A DNA stretch of 52,682 nucleotides. Source: Defluviibacillus sp043739385 (GTDB lineage Bacteria > Pseudomonadota > Gammaproteobacteria > Burkholderiales > Burkholderiaceae_C). A program made the position numbers and the translations under genes. The stretch is from assembly GCA_043739385.1 (NCBI GenBank), contig JAYUED010000055.1:1-52682 (forward strand). The letters run 5' to 3'. Shown here in pieces: positions 28,811 through 37,480 of the stretch (position 1 is the stretch's first letter; every line of letters starts with the position of its first letter). The notes below the pieces were generated by a model. The model was not told where the DNA came from, did no database searches, and saw only the letters and a program-made list of their open reading frames with translations.

Positions 28811-31141
28811 ATGCCTACATCCACCAAAAACACCGAAGAAAAACGTGCCGAGTTGCGCCGTGCTGCGCTGGAATACCACGAGTTCCCAACGCCAGGCAAG
28901 GTGGCCATCATGGCCACCAAGCAGCTGGTCAATCAGCATGATTTAGCGCTGGCCTACTCACCGGGTGTAGCCGCTCCCTGCGAAGAAATCGTTAAAGACC
29001 CAAACAACGCTTTCAAGTACACGAGTCGGGGCAATTTAGTGGGTGTCATTACTAACGGCACTGCCGTGCTGGGTCTCGGAGATATTGGCCCGCTAGCCTC
29101 CAAGCCAGTGATGGAAGGCAAGGGTGTGCTGTTCAAGAAGTTCGCAGGCGTCGATGTGTTCGATATCGAAATCGACGAGAAAGACCCAGCCAAACTGGTG
29201 GAAATCATTGCCGCCTTGGAGCCTACGTTTGGCGCGATCAATCTGGAAGACATCAAAGCACCGGATTGCTTCTATGTAGAGCGCGAATTGCGCAAGCGCA
29301 TGAAGATTCCGGTGTTCCATGACGACCAGCACGGCACCGCGATCACGGTGGCAGCAGCCATGGTGAATGCATTGAAAGTGGTAAACAAGGACATAGCAAA
29401 AGTCAAACTCGTGACGTCAGGCGCGGGCGCGGCAGCCCTGGCCTGCCTGAACCTGCTGCTCAAAGTTGGCTTAAAACGCGAAAACGTTTTTGCGACTGAC
29501 ATCGCCGGCGTGGTGTACGAAGGTCGCGTTGAGCTGATGGATGAAGACAAAATCCAATACGCACAAAAGACGGATGCCCGCACGTTGTCCGACATCATCG
29601 AAGGAGCAGACGTGTTCCTGGGACTGTCAGCCGGCAATGTGCTGAAGCCTGCGATGGTCGCCAAAATGGCACCGCGCCCGGTAATTTTTGCGCTGGCCAA
29701 CCCAAATCCCGAAATCGCACCTGAAGACGCTCACGCCGTGCGCAACGATGTGGTGATGGCCACAGGCCGCTCGGACTACCCGAACCAGGTCAACAACGTG
29801 CTGTGCTTCCCCTACATCTTCCGAGGTGCTTTGGATTGCGGGGCGACAACCATTACTGATGAGATGGAAATTGCTGCCGTCTACGCCATTGCTGAACTGG
29901 CACAGGCCGAGCAAAGTGAAGTCGTGGCTGCGGCTTACGCCGGAGAAAAACTTGCGTTTGGTCCTGAATACCTGATTCCCAAACCGTTCGATCCGCGTCT
30001 GATGATGAAGATTGCCCCTGCTGTGGCCAAAGCGGCTGCAGACAGTGGCGTGGCACTACGCCCTATCGGGGACATGGAGGCATACCGCAACAAGCTGCAA
30101 TCCTTTGTCTACGCCTCAGGCACGATGATGAAGCCGATTTTTGACGCGGCCAAAAAAGCCGCCAAAAAACGCGTGGTGTATGTGGAAGGCGAAGAAGAGC
30201 GCGTTTTACGAGCTGTTCAAATCGTGGTGGACGAAGGATTGGCACGCCCTACGCTGATTGGCCGCCCCGCCGTCATCGCCCAGCGCATCGAAAAATTCGG
30301 CCTGCGTTTACGTGAAGAGCTGGACTACGACGTCGTGAATGTTGAGCAAGACCACCGCTACCGCGATTTCTGGCAAACATACCACCGTATGACGGAGCGC
30401 AAGGGCATCACGGTTCAAATGGCGAAAATCGAAATGCGTCGCCGCTTGACACTAATTGGCGCCATGCTGCTGTCCAAGGGTGAAGTGGACGGCATGATTT
30501 GCGGTACCTGGGGTAACACCCACATGCACCTGCACTACATAGACCAGGTGATTGGCAAGCGCGTGGGCGGCAGCCCCAGCACACCCCAAGACGTGCGAAT
30601 CTACGCCTGCATGAACGGCTTGTTGCTGCCAGACCGTCAAGTGTTCTTGGTTGACACCCATGTCAACTATGACCCTACGGCTGAAGAGCTGACCGAAATC
30701 ACTGTGATGGCGGCAGAAGAGATGATGCGTTTTGGCATTAAACCCAAAGCCGCTTTGCTTAGCCACTCCAACTTTGGCAGTAGCGACCTACCTAGCGCTG
30801 TAAAAATGCGCGATACCCTGGCCTTGTTGCGTATCCAAGCACCCTGGCTGGAGGTAGACGGCGAAATGCACGGCGATATAGCCTTGGACGCCAAGGAACG
30901 CGCCAACATCATGCCGCACAGCACCTTGATTGGAAACGCTAACTTGCTGGTGTTCCCCAACATCGACGCCGCAAATATTGCTTACAACCTGCTAAAAACT
31001 GCAGCAGGCGGCGGTATTGCGATTGGCCCGGTTTTGCTGGGTGCAGACAGACCGGTGCATGTATTGACGGCCAGCGCGACTGTACGCCGCATTGTAAATA
31101 TGACAGCATTGACCGTGGCAGACGCAAACGCCAGCAGATAA
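28811..31141 (+). CDS. maeB: NADP-dependent malic enzyme with phosphotransacetylase-like domain
   Basis: 776 aa. Residues ~1-430 are the malic enzyme: LALAYSPGVAAPCEEIVKDP, VFHDDQHGTAITVAAAMVNA and the Rossmann stretch VTSGAGAAALACLNLLLKVG. Residues ~440-776 are a phosphate acetyltransferase-like domain (KKRVVYVEGEEERVLRAVQI, SNFGSSD). This is the MaeB architecture: oxidative decarboxylation of malate to pyruvate with NADP, with the PTA-like domain thought to be regulatory and sensitive to acetyl-CoA. The ribosome site (accggagacctc) fixes the start. Confidence 0.95.
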   Translation: MPTSTKNTEEKRAELRRAALEYHEFPTPGKVAIMATKQLVNQHDLALAYSPGVAAPCEEIVKDPNNAFKYTSRGNLVGVITNGTAVLGLGDIGPLASKPVMEGKGVLFKKFAGVDVFDIEIDEKDPAKLVEIIAALEPTFGAINLEDIKAPDCFYVERELRKRMKIPVFHDDQHGTAITVAAAMVNALKVVNKDIAKVKLVTSGAGAAALACLNLLLKVGLKRENVFATDIAGVVYEGRVELMDEDKIQYAQKTDARTLSDIIEGADVFLGLSAGNVLKPAMVAKMAPRPVIFALANPNPEIAPEDAHAVRNDVVMATGRSDYPNQVNNVLCFPYIFRGALDCGATTITDEMEIAAVYAIAELAQAEQSEVVAAAYAGEKLAFGPEYLIPKPFDPRLMMKIAPAVAKAAADSGVALRPIGDMEAYRNKLQSFVYASGTMMKPIFDAAKKAAKKRVVYVEGEEERVLRAVQIVVDEGLARPTLIGRPAVIAQRIEKFGLRLREELDYDVVNVEQDHRYRDFWQTYHRMTERKGITVQMAKIEMRRRLTLIGAMLLSKGEVDGMICGTWGNTHMHLHYIDQVIGKRVGGSPSTPQDVRIYACMNGLLLPDRQVFLVDTHVNYDPTAEELTEITVMAAEEMMRFGIKPKAALLSHSNFGSSDLPSAVKMRDTLALLRIQAPWLEVDGEMHGDIALDAKERANIMPHSTLIGNANLLVFPNIDAANIAYNLLKTAAGGGIAIGPVLLGADRPVHVLTASATVRRIVNMTALTVADANASR

Positions 31142-31390
31142 GTCATCACACAAGAGTGTGCGCAAACTTCTAGCGTGAAACTTGGCCATTCAAAGGTAAT
31201 TTATACCGACTGAATGGCACTATTACACTTTTTTACCTGCTTAAGTTTTAAGCAGGGTATTGCTTTATTGCGACAGTTCCGGCACACTACGGCCTTCGGT
31301 ATCTCGGGTAAACCCGGATAGTTTAAGGTTGCTTGCCATCCTGAGCCTCTCACAGAGTGGCTGCCAGGGTTTCTCTCGGTTAACGCTGTC
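31142..31390. other. Intergenic region between maeB and the ribonuclease gene
   Basis: 249 bp with no convincing gene. It contains a 9-bp-stem hairpin (cctgcttaa-gtt-ttaagcagg, 31236-31256) preceded, not followed, by a T run, so it is not a standard terminator for maeB. The promoter of the ribonuclease gene is presumably in the second half. Confidence 0.4.
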
Positions 31391-31798
31391 ATGCTCGGTT
31401 ATCACAAGTTCAAGTACGTAATTTCCGGCATTGTCCTCGCGGCCTCGTTGACCACAATGGGAAGTGCGTTCGCTAGAAGAACGGCCCCCGACAACGTAGC
31501 GGCAGGCAGCCTGCCCAGCATAGCGTTGGCAGAGTTACCGGTACAAGGTCGGGAAGTCTATGCCTTGATTTTGCAAGGGGCAACTTTCTCGAATGAAAAA
31601 GACGGTTCCGTATTTGGTAACCGTGAGCGCCAACTGCCAGCGCACAAGCGCGGTTACTACCGTGAGTACACCGTACGTACCCCGGGTGCACGCAACCGAG
31701 GTGCTCGTCGACTGATTTGCGGTGGCGAAGTCCGCGTGCCAGATGCTTGCTACTACACAGAAGACCACTATGCGTCGTTTCGCAAAGTGGTGCCTTGA
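31391..31798 (+). CDS. Secreted barnase-type (N1/T1-family) guanyl-preferring ribonuclease
   Basis: 135 aa: signal peptide (VISGIVLAASLTTMGSAFA) and a ~95-residue microbial ribonuclease domain. By comparison with barnase the catalytic set is present: Glu in YREYTV (E92), Arg in the ARNRGARRL stretch (R101-R107) and His in TEDHYASF (H126). C110 and C120 could form a disulfide in the oxidising periplasm. Such enzymes cut RNA on the 3' side of G. The next gene, 104 bp on, is a barstar-type inhibitor that would protect the cytosol. Start is the first ATG; no strong ribosome site is visible. Confidence 0.88.
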   Translation: MLGYHKFKYVISGIVLAASLTTMGSAFARRTAPDNVAAGSLPSIALAELPVQGREVYALILQGATFSNEKDGSVFGNRERQLPAHKRGYYREYTVRTPGARNRGARRLICGGEVRVPDACYYTEDHYASFRKVVP

Positions 31799-31902
31799 TA
31801 CAAAGCGTCGAGGAAAAAGTTTTCGACTCCGATGCATTCGCACCGAAGTCACATGAGTTTTATAGTTTTTAACAGTTTTTGACCTAAAGAAAGTGAACGG
31901 GG

Positions 31903-32328
31903 ATGGACACGCCGCTTCGTAAAGAACAAGACACACCACTGCGTGGTGTGCGACCTAATATCGTGCAGTCGATTCGCGCTTTTCGCGTGCCTGAACTGCA
32001 AGAGGCCGCTTTGGCCTTGGGCCAGCATTTTCTGTACGCTAATCTGAGCCAAGCCCAGAGCAAACAGGACGTGTTGGACATGATTGCCCAGCAATTTACC
32101 TTTCCGACCCACTTCGGTAAGAATTTTGACGCGCTGTACGACTGCATGACTGACCCTTTGCATAAATCAGGCCCACAGCCTGGCTTTATCGTGGTGTTGG
32201 AGCAAGTGCCTGCGCACGCCAAGTTCGACAAAGAGGCTCGTGAGCAACTGCTTGACGTGTTCCGGGAGACAGCGGACTATTGGGGGGATCGAAAAATCCC
32301 CTTCCGATGTTTCTATTCTTTTCCGTAG
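31903..32328 (+). CDS. Barstar-family ribonuclease inhibitor
   Basis: 141 aa, with no signal peptide, so it is cytosolic. The barstar core is visible: an N-terminal strand-helix (FLYANLSQAQSKQDVLDMIA), the diagnostic FPTHFGKNFDALYDCMTD (~62-80) with the acidic patch that plugs the RNase active site, and a final strand FVVLEQVP with a terminal helix. Placed directly after the secreted barnase-type RNase, it should be its immunity protein. The ~30-residue N-terminal extension is longer than Bacillus barstar (~90 aa). Confidence 0.9.
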   Translation: MDTPLRKEQDTPLRGVRPNIVQSIRAFRVPELQEAALALGQHFLYANLSQAQSKQDVLDMIAQQFTFPTHFGKNFDALYDCMTDPLHKSGPQPGFIVVLEQVPAHAKFDKEAREQLLDVFRETADYWGDRKIPFRCFYSFP

Positions 32329-32615
32329 CCCGTTCTGCAACCACCAGCCAAGCAGAACGGGCGACCCAGGCACAGACCGGCGCAGTTTCCGGTATCGACC
32401 TCAGTAACCCGAGCGACGGTGGCGAAAAAATGCCCACCGACAAACTCGTAGACGTATCGCCTTTGGCGCTGCGCATGAGCAGCCCTTTCAACTCAGGGTA
32501 CTGGCTCGCTGCGGCGTAACCACGCCGTCAAGCACAAAGCAAAACGCCAAGTCAGCTTTCGCTGACTTGGCGTTTTGCTTTGTGGAGGTAAGGTGAACAC
32601 TTTGCCTCCGCTTCT
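32329..32615. other. Intergenic region between convergent barstar and ksgA genes
   Basis: 287 bp. A hairpin with 11-bp arms (gcccgttctgc ... gcagaacgggc, 32328-32362) starts at the last base of the barstar stop codon but lacks a T tract. The large 52-nt hairpin follows at 32533-32584. A plus-strand reading frame through 32280-32519 has no start with a ribosome site and no recognisable domain, and I do not call it a gene. Confidence 0.55.
32533..32584. terminator. Large perfect hairpin, likely bidirectional terminator
   Basis: Two perfectly complementary 24-nt arms (32533-32556 and 32561-32584) around a tttc loop. The arms contain A4 and T4 runs, so either strand ends its stem in U-rich sequence (gcgttttgctttg). 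It lies between the convergent barstar and ksgA genes, where a shared terminator is expected. It is longer and more perfect than most intrinsic terminators. Confidence 0.8.
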
Positions 32616-33479
32616 TTATGTTGCGACCAAATTGATGATTTCTGAATTGGCGGGTGACGCTGAAAATAATGCCTGTGCCAGCGCCACATACTCTTCTGGC
32701 GGGACCTCTTCAGCACGGCGTTGTAAGTTAAACACGCCAGTAAAAGCTTTTTCATCCAGCCATTTGCCCAGGCTGTGACGCAGCAATTTGCGTCGCTGGC
32801 TAAAGGCCACTTTGACGGTAGCTTCTAGGGTTTTGAAATCAACGACAGCAGGCGTTGCTCGCGGCACCATGCGGACCACGGCACTGTCCACACGGGGTGG
32901 CGGATCAAAGGACTCAGGCGGCACAAACAACACGTTATCCATCGCATAACGCCATTGCAGCATCACACTTAGGCGACCATAGTCACTGCACGCCGGCTTG
33001 GCTACCATACGGTCAATCACTTCTTTTTGCAGCATGAAGTGCTGATCTTGAATGATGTCGGCGAAGTCCAGCAGATGGAACAGGATGGGCGTAGAGATGT
33101 TGTAAGGCAGGTTTCCCACCACGCGCAACTTTGGAAGTACAGGCACAGCATCCGACGCTGTATTTCTAGTAGCTAGGAGCGCGGATTGAACCTGCTTAAA
33201 GTCTACTTTCAGCACATCAGATTCAATCACCTGCAATAGCGGGTGCTCGCGCAAACGTGCAGCTAAATCACGATCAAGCTCAATAACTGTCAGCGCACCT
33301 AAGCGTTCTACCAGTGGCTGAGTCAATGCAGCGAGGCCAGGGCCAATCTCCACCATCGGGTCGCCTGCCACCGGAGCAATGGCATCCACGATGGCGTTGA
33401 TGATGTGGCGGTCGGCCAAAAAATGCTGACCAAAGCGCTTACGCGCGATATGAGGGGAACGGTGAGCGGAGGAACTCAT
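32616..33479 (-). CDS. rsmA: 16S rRNA (A1518/A1519) dimethyltransferase
   Basis: 287 aa from the ATG at 33479 (MSSSAHRSPHIARKRFGQHF), which overlaps the surA stop as ATGA. SAM-binding motif I is VEIGPGLAALTQPL, the catalytic motif IV is VVGNLPYNISTPI, and the RRKLLRHSLG segment near the C-terminus is typical of KsgA/RsmA. The enzyme dimethylates two adjacent adenosines in helix 45 of 16S rRNA late in ribosome assembly. It is the third gene of lptD-surA-rsmA, a widespread proteobacterial order. An upstream start at 33533 would add 18 unrelated residues. Confidence 0.95.
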   Translation of the reverse strand: MSSSAHRSPHIARKRFGQHFLADRHIINAIVDAIAPVAGDPMVEIGPGLAALTQPLVERLGALTVIELDRDLAARLREHPLLQVIESDVLKVDFKQVQSALLATRNTASDAVPVLPKLRVVGNLPYNISTPILFHLLDFADIIQDQHFMLQKEVIDRMVAKPACSDYGRLSVMLQWRYAMDNVLFVPPESFDPPPRVDSAVVRMVPRATPAVVDFKTLEATVKVAFSQRRKLLRHSLGKWLDEKAFTGVFNLQRRAEEVPPEEYVALAQALFSASPANSEIINLVAT

Positions 33480-34930
33480 TCCGGTGGCTCGCGCAGTTCG
33501 ACGTAGGCGCGGCCACGCACTTCTTGCGCCCAATTGGCATACGCTTCATCCAATTTTTTCTCGCGTACAAAATTGCGAGCTACCTCGCGCTGCTCGGCAG
33601 TAGTCAGTTTGGACTCACGCCGCTCCATCAACTGAATTAAGTGAACGCCGAAGCGTGAGACCAAAGGAGGCGCTATTTCACCGGGCGCCAGACCATTCAT
33701 CACGTCCTCAAACTCTGGCACAAAGGTGCCAGGGTTGACCCAACCTAAGTCGCCACCTTGGGCTGCGCTGCCATCTTGCGAGTTTTCCCGGGCAAGGGTT
33801 GCAAAGTCCGCTTTTCCAGATTGAATACTGCGGCGAAATTCAAACAGTTTTTCCAGTGCCGCAGCCTCGCTCAACTGGGGTGTGATCCGCAACAAAATAT
33901 GGCGGGCACGGCTTTGCGTAATGACCGCACTGGGCACGCCAGCCTGGGCCTTTTCCATCACCTTCAAAACATGAAAGCCTGCGCCTGAACGCACAACGGC
34001 CGAAACGCCGCCCACATTCAAATCTTTGGTAGCGTCCAAAAACAGACTGGGGTAACGGTCAGCAGGGCGCAAACCCATCACACCACCAGCCACCTTTTCT
34101 GGCGCATCCGAATACTCTTGCACCAGGGCTGCGAAGTCGTCGCCCAAGCGAGCACGCTCTAGTACACGCTGTGCACGGGCTTCAAGCGCTGCAATTTGCG
34201 GGGCTGTCGCAGTGTCAGGCACCGCAACCAGCACCTGCGCTAAATTGAGGCTGAGGCGCGACGGATCGACGTTGCTTCGCTCATCAGCGATGTACTGGTC
34301 AATATCCTGATCCGTGATCTTCACACGGCCTTCAACCTCGCGCTCACGCAAGCGTGAGAGCGTGACTTGCTGGCGCAGCTCGTCACGAAAACGCTCATTG
34401 GTCATGCCCTCGGCTCGCAAACGGCGACGAAACTCAAGGACATCCACCTGGTTACGCCGGGCCACGTTTTGCTCGGCCAAGTCCACTGCGGCTTCGTCCA
34501 CCTTAATGCCTGTTTCTTTGGCTTGCTGCAACTGGGCTTTTTCATTAATTAGACGCTCAAGCACCTCACGGGTTAGCACCGAGCGGGGGGGCAAAGTACC
34601 GCCTTGCTGGCTCAGCTGCTGCTCGACAGTAGCCAAGCGCTGCGCCACCTCGTAGTTGGTGATAGGTTCCGAATTCACCACAGCGACAATGAAGTCGGCT
34701 TGTTGCGGGGCTGCGGAGGTAGCTACCGTGGGGATACGCTGGCCGATACGACTGGGGTTCAGTTGTGTGGAGGGTTTCAAGCCCTGTGCGTGGGAGGCCA
34801 ATGCCAAGACCAAGCTGCTGGCGAGCAGACAAACTGAACCAGCCCGCACCAGACTGGCCCGCAGCGCTCTCGGCAGGGCTGTGCTCGACTGCCTCGCAGG
34901 TCGTGAAATTTCTGCGCATTGAATCATCAT
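33476..34930 (-). CDS. surA: Periplasmic chaperone / peptidyl-prolyl isomerase SurA
   Basis: 484 aa from the ATG at 34930 (MMIQCAEI), 16 bp after lptD; an ORF start at 35056 would lie inside lptD. A signal sequence (residues ~25-48, ending LALASHAQG) is followed by the SurA N-domain (FIVAVVNSEPITNYEVAQRL), then two parvulin domains: LSLNLAQVLVAVPD to VLKVMEK and QSRARHILLRITPQ to HLIQLMER. It escorts outer-membrane proteins, including LptD, across the periplasm, which fits the operon. Confidence 0.94.
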   Translation of the reverse strand: MMIQCAEISRPARQSSTALPRALRASLVRAGSVCLLASSLVLALASHAQGLKPSTQLNPSRIGQRIPTVATSAAPQQADFIVAVVNSEPITNYEVAQRLATVEQQLSQQGGTLPPRSVLTREVLERLINEKAQLQQAKETGIKVDEAAVDLAEQNVARRNQVDVLEFRRRLRAEGMTNERFRDELRQQVTLSRLREREVEGRVKITDQDIDQYIADERSNVDPSRLSLNLAQVLVAVPDTATAPQIAALEARAQRVLERARLGDDFAALVQEYSDAPEKVAGGVMGLRPADRYPSLFLDATKDLNVGGVSAVVRSGAGFHVLKVMEKAQAGVPSAVITQSRARHILLRITPQLSEAAALEKLFEFRRSIQSGKADFATLARENSQDGSAAQGGDLGWVNPGTFVPEFEDVMNGLAPGEIAPPLVSRFGVHLIQLMERRESKLTTAEQREVARNFVREKKLDEAYANWAQEVRGRAYVELREPPE

Positions 34931-34946
34931 GTCACTTGTTTCTCGG

Positions 34947-37391
34947 TCAGTCGTAATTGCTGAAATGGCTGGGGGTGGGCTGCGTTTCACGCAGGTATTG
35001 GTAGCGGGGCACATTTTGCTTGAAGATCCGCATCGGGCTGGTGCCCACGCCAACACGCGAAAAACCTACAAACTCTAACTGGAATGAAATGCTGGTGGCG
35101 GCGTTTCCTGGAACTATGCCAGGCGTAATGCCCAAGGTGCTAGCACTGGTCTGCAAGCGGTCTAGCACCACGCGGCCCAGCCAGCAGCCCGCATCGTACT
35201 CAAAACCGACCAGCGCATCCACCAGTTTTTTATCCCGCATGCTGTAGTTCAATCGGCCCACACTGTACCAGCGACCTTCGCCCTGGCCTCGCCCTGAACC
35301 CAGGACTTGCCCCTTGTCGCCCCACAAATCATTGATCGGCCACTGCCAACCCATGTCCAATTGTTCGCTGATGTCACGTTGAAAACGGTACGCCGCGCTG
35401 ACAGTGCGGTAGCTGCCAGGGCTGTAGCGTGCGCCCACCGTCGCACGGGTGGAAAGATCAGTTTTTTGGTTGAACTGCACAGTTGAATCAAATGTCCACT
35501 TAGGTGTCCAGTTGACTGCTGCACCCAGCAGCAGATCGCTGACTCGGTCTACAACCGAATTATCGGTAGGCAATAACGTCACCAATTGGTCCCTGAAGCG
35601 CAGACGCTGAGCAATACCTAAGCGCAGTGCTTCTGCGCCAGTAGCGGGGTCAATAAGGCGGCTGGTCACACCTACGGTCAGCAGGTTGTTATCGGAAATG
35701 CGGTCGTTACCTGTGAAGGCGTTCTCGGTGTAAATCGTGGCAAAGTTGAAATCGGTGGCTGCCGTGTCGTAGCGTGGCAGCAGATTTTGGTTACGGTACG
35801 GGGTGTAGACGTAAAACGCACGCGGCTCTAGCGTCTGCGTGAAGCTGCGGCCCAAGTAATTAGCATCGCGCTCCAGCACCAAACCACCGTCTAGGCTGAA
35901 AGTCGGAACCACGCGACTGGCCGTAGTAATGTTGGTAAGCGCAGTGCCATTCAATAAGGGTGCATCAAACTGGTAATGGGTGGCGTGCAGCATCGCTTTG
36001 GGAGTCACGAACCAGCCAGGGGTTTGCCATGGATGACTAATTTGCAGCTTGGAAAATGCACGGAAAGCGTCGGGCTGCAGAGTCAAGGTGCGATTGGCAG
36101 AAAACTTGGTGGCATCGCCTTCCACCGAAAAATCATAACCACCCACATTGGTACGCCCATAGCGTGTAGTCAACTGCGGCACACGGTCATACGGCGGAAT
36201 AATGGGAGAGAGCGGGTCTTGGAGCGTCTGCCATTTGAGTGTACGCAGGCTGGTTGAAAAATTCCCACGGCCCCAGTTAAGCGTCGCGTCGTTAGGCAGC
36301 AGCCGCTGCGTTAACGAGGTCGAGCTGCGTGGAAAATCGCGCCAGTAGTTGTCGTCGCTGACACGGTTCAGGTTCACATTCAGACCTAGTCCACCGATAG
36401 CGGCAATACCCGTATCCACGGTCCCGTTGTGCAACAGTCCCGCACCCCAGCGGTCCCTTTGCCGCAAACTATCGCTGGGCATGTAGTCCAGCTTGGCGAG
36501 ACCTCGGTAAGTGGGTTCTAGATAGCGAAATTCCGAGTCCAGCTTAACGCCGCGCTTGCTCATCACGATGGGCGAAAACGTGGCATCTCGGTTCGGTGCA
36601 ATGTCCCAGTAATATGACTGGGCATACTGCACACCAGCTACGCTGTCCAAACCTATGAGTGGGGGCAACCAACCTGATTTGCGTTTATCGCTCAGGGGAA
36701 AGCTGAGTGCGGGAATAGCCGGCAACGAAACGCCTTTGAACGTCATCACCGCATCTTTGGCAATGCCCACGTCTTCTTCTTCATCAATGTCGAGCGAGGC
36801 AGCGTGCATGATCCAGGCGGGCATCCAACTGGGGCCTGGTGTCCGCTGGCAGGTGCTGTAGCTGGCATGGGTAATGATGGCGTGCTTGCTATCGGTAAAG
36901 TCTGCGCGGTCAGCTTCACCATAGGCATCGTTTTTCAAGAATCGGTAGCGTGGCTGGTTAAAGAACCCCTCAAACGACTCCACCTTCAACTCCATGTACG
37001 GGCCTTCGTAGACGTTGCCCCGGCGGTTAATGTGCACACTGCCACGCGCTTTAGCCAAATCATCTGGCTGGTAGTACTCAATGCGGTCAGCGCGTACCGT
37101 CATATCGCTTCGGCGCAGCACAGCATTCCCTTCGACTGTGGCGTCCAGGTCAGGGCGGCCTGACATGTAGTCGCCACTTAAAAAGGTCGGCAGCTCTTGG
37201 CGCACATCAAATGGCAAAGTTTCGAGCAGTAAACGGCTACTTTTGAGTCGTAACGCCTCTTCTCCATACGCAGGAACTACCCCAGCGGAAGAACCTGTTT
37301 GGGCAAACCCCAGCCGACACAAACCCAGCGTACATAGCACCAAGGTGAGCGGTGTCAACGAAAAACGAAAGCTAAGGGTGTGGAACTTCAA
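34947..37391 (-). CDS. lptD: LPS-assembly protein LptD
   Basis: 814 aa. Signal sequence (FRFSLTPLTLVLCTLGLCRL...FAQ), an N-terminal OstA-like domain (VLRRSDMTVRADRIEYYQPD, ARGSVHINRRGNVYEG) and the large LptD barrel to the end. Conserved stretches such as YYWDIAPNRDATFSP and the SVGRLNYSMRDKKLVDAL region are family-typical. LptD inserts lipopolysaccharide into the outer leaflet together with LptE. No ATG exists near the N-terminus; the frame opens after a stop 54 nt upstream and the best start is the TTG at 37391. Operon with surA and rsmA. Confidence 0.94.
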   Translation of the reverse strand: MKFHTLSFRFSLTPLTLVLCTLGLCRLGFAQTGSSAGVVPAYGEEALRLKSSRLLLETLPFDVRQELPTFLSGDYMSGRPDLDATVEGNAVLRRSDMTVRADRIEYYQPDDLAKARGSVHINRRGNVYEGPYMELKVESFEGFFNQPRYRFLKNDAYGEADRADFTDSKHAIITHASYSTCQRTPGPSWMPAWIMHAASLDIDEEEDVGIAKDAVMTFKGVSLPAIPALSFPLSDKRKSGWLPPLIGLDSVAGVQYAQSYYWDIAPNRDATFSPIVMSKRGVKLDSEFRYLEPTYRGLAKLDYMPSDSLRQRDRWGAGLLHNGTVDTGIAAIGGLGLNVNLNRVSDDNYWRDFPRSSTSLTQRLLPNDATLNWGRGNFSTSLRTLKWQTLQDPLSPIIPPYDRVPQLTTRYGRTNVGGYDFSVEGDATKFSANRTLTLQPDAFRAFSKLQISHPWQTPGWFVTPKAMLHATHYQFDAPLLNGTALTNITTASRVVPTFSLDGGLVLERDANYLGRSFTQTLEPRAFYVYTPYRNQNLLPRYDTAATDFNFATIYTENAFTGNDRISDNNLLTVGVTSRLIDPATGAEALRLGIAQRLRFRDQLVTLLPTDNSVVDRVSDLLLGAAVNWTPKWTFDSTVQFNQKTDLSTRATVGARYSPGSYRTVSAAYRFQRDISEQLDMGWQWPINDLWGDKGQVLGSGRGQGEGRWYSVGRLNYSMRDKKLVDALVGFEYDAGCWLGRVVLDRLQTSASTLGITPGIVPGNAATSISFQLEFVGFSRVGVGTSPMRIFKQNVPRYQYLRETQPTPSHFSNYD

Positions 37392-37480
37392 AAAGGACTT
37401 CAGAAAAAGACGGACTGAAACAGAATCTGTATGGCGTTGTGGCAGGTCTTAGCAACCTGAGTTTGTAGAATGGATTATCC

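Noticed and set aside
31236..31256. Hairpin after maeB as an intrinsic terminator
   Set aside because: The T run is upstream of the stem on the plus strand, and the opposite strand would give an A run; neither orientation makes a standard terminator.
31391..32328. Part of a T6SS, CDI or polymorphic-toxin locus
   Set aside because: The RNase has only a short signal peptide with no delivery domain and no secretion genes nearby.
32328..32362. 11-bp-arm hairpin at the barstar stop codon as a terminator
   Set aside because: No U tract follows and the loop is 13 nt; the larger hairpin downstream is a far better candidate.
32280..32519. Plus-strand reading frame after the barstar gene
   Set aside because: It overlaps the end of barstar in another frame, has no ribosome site at any start and no recognisable domain.
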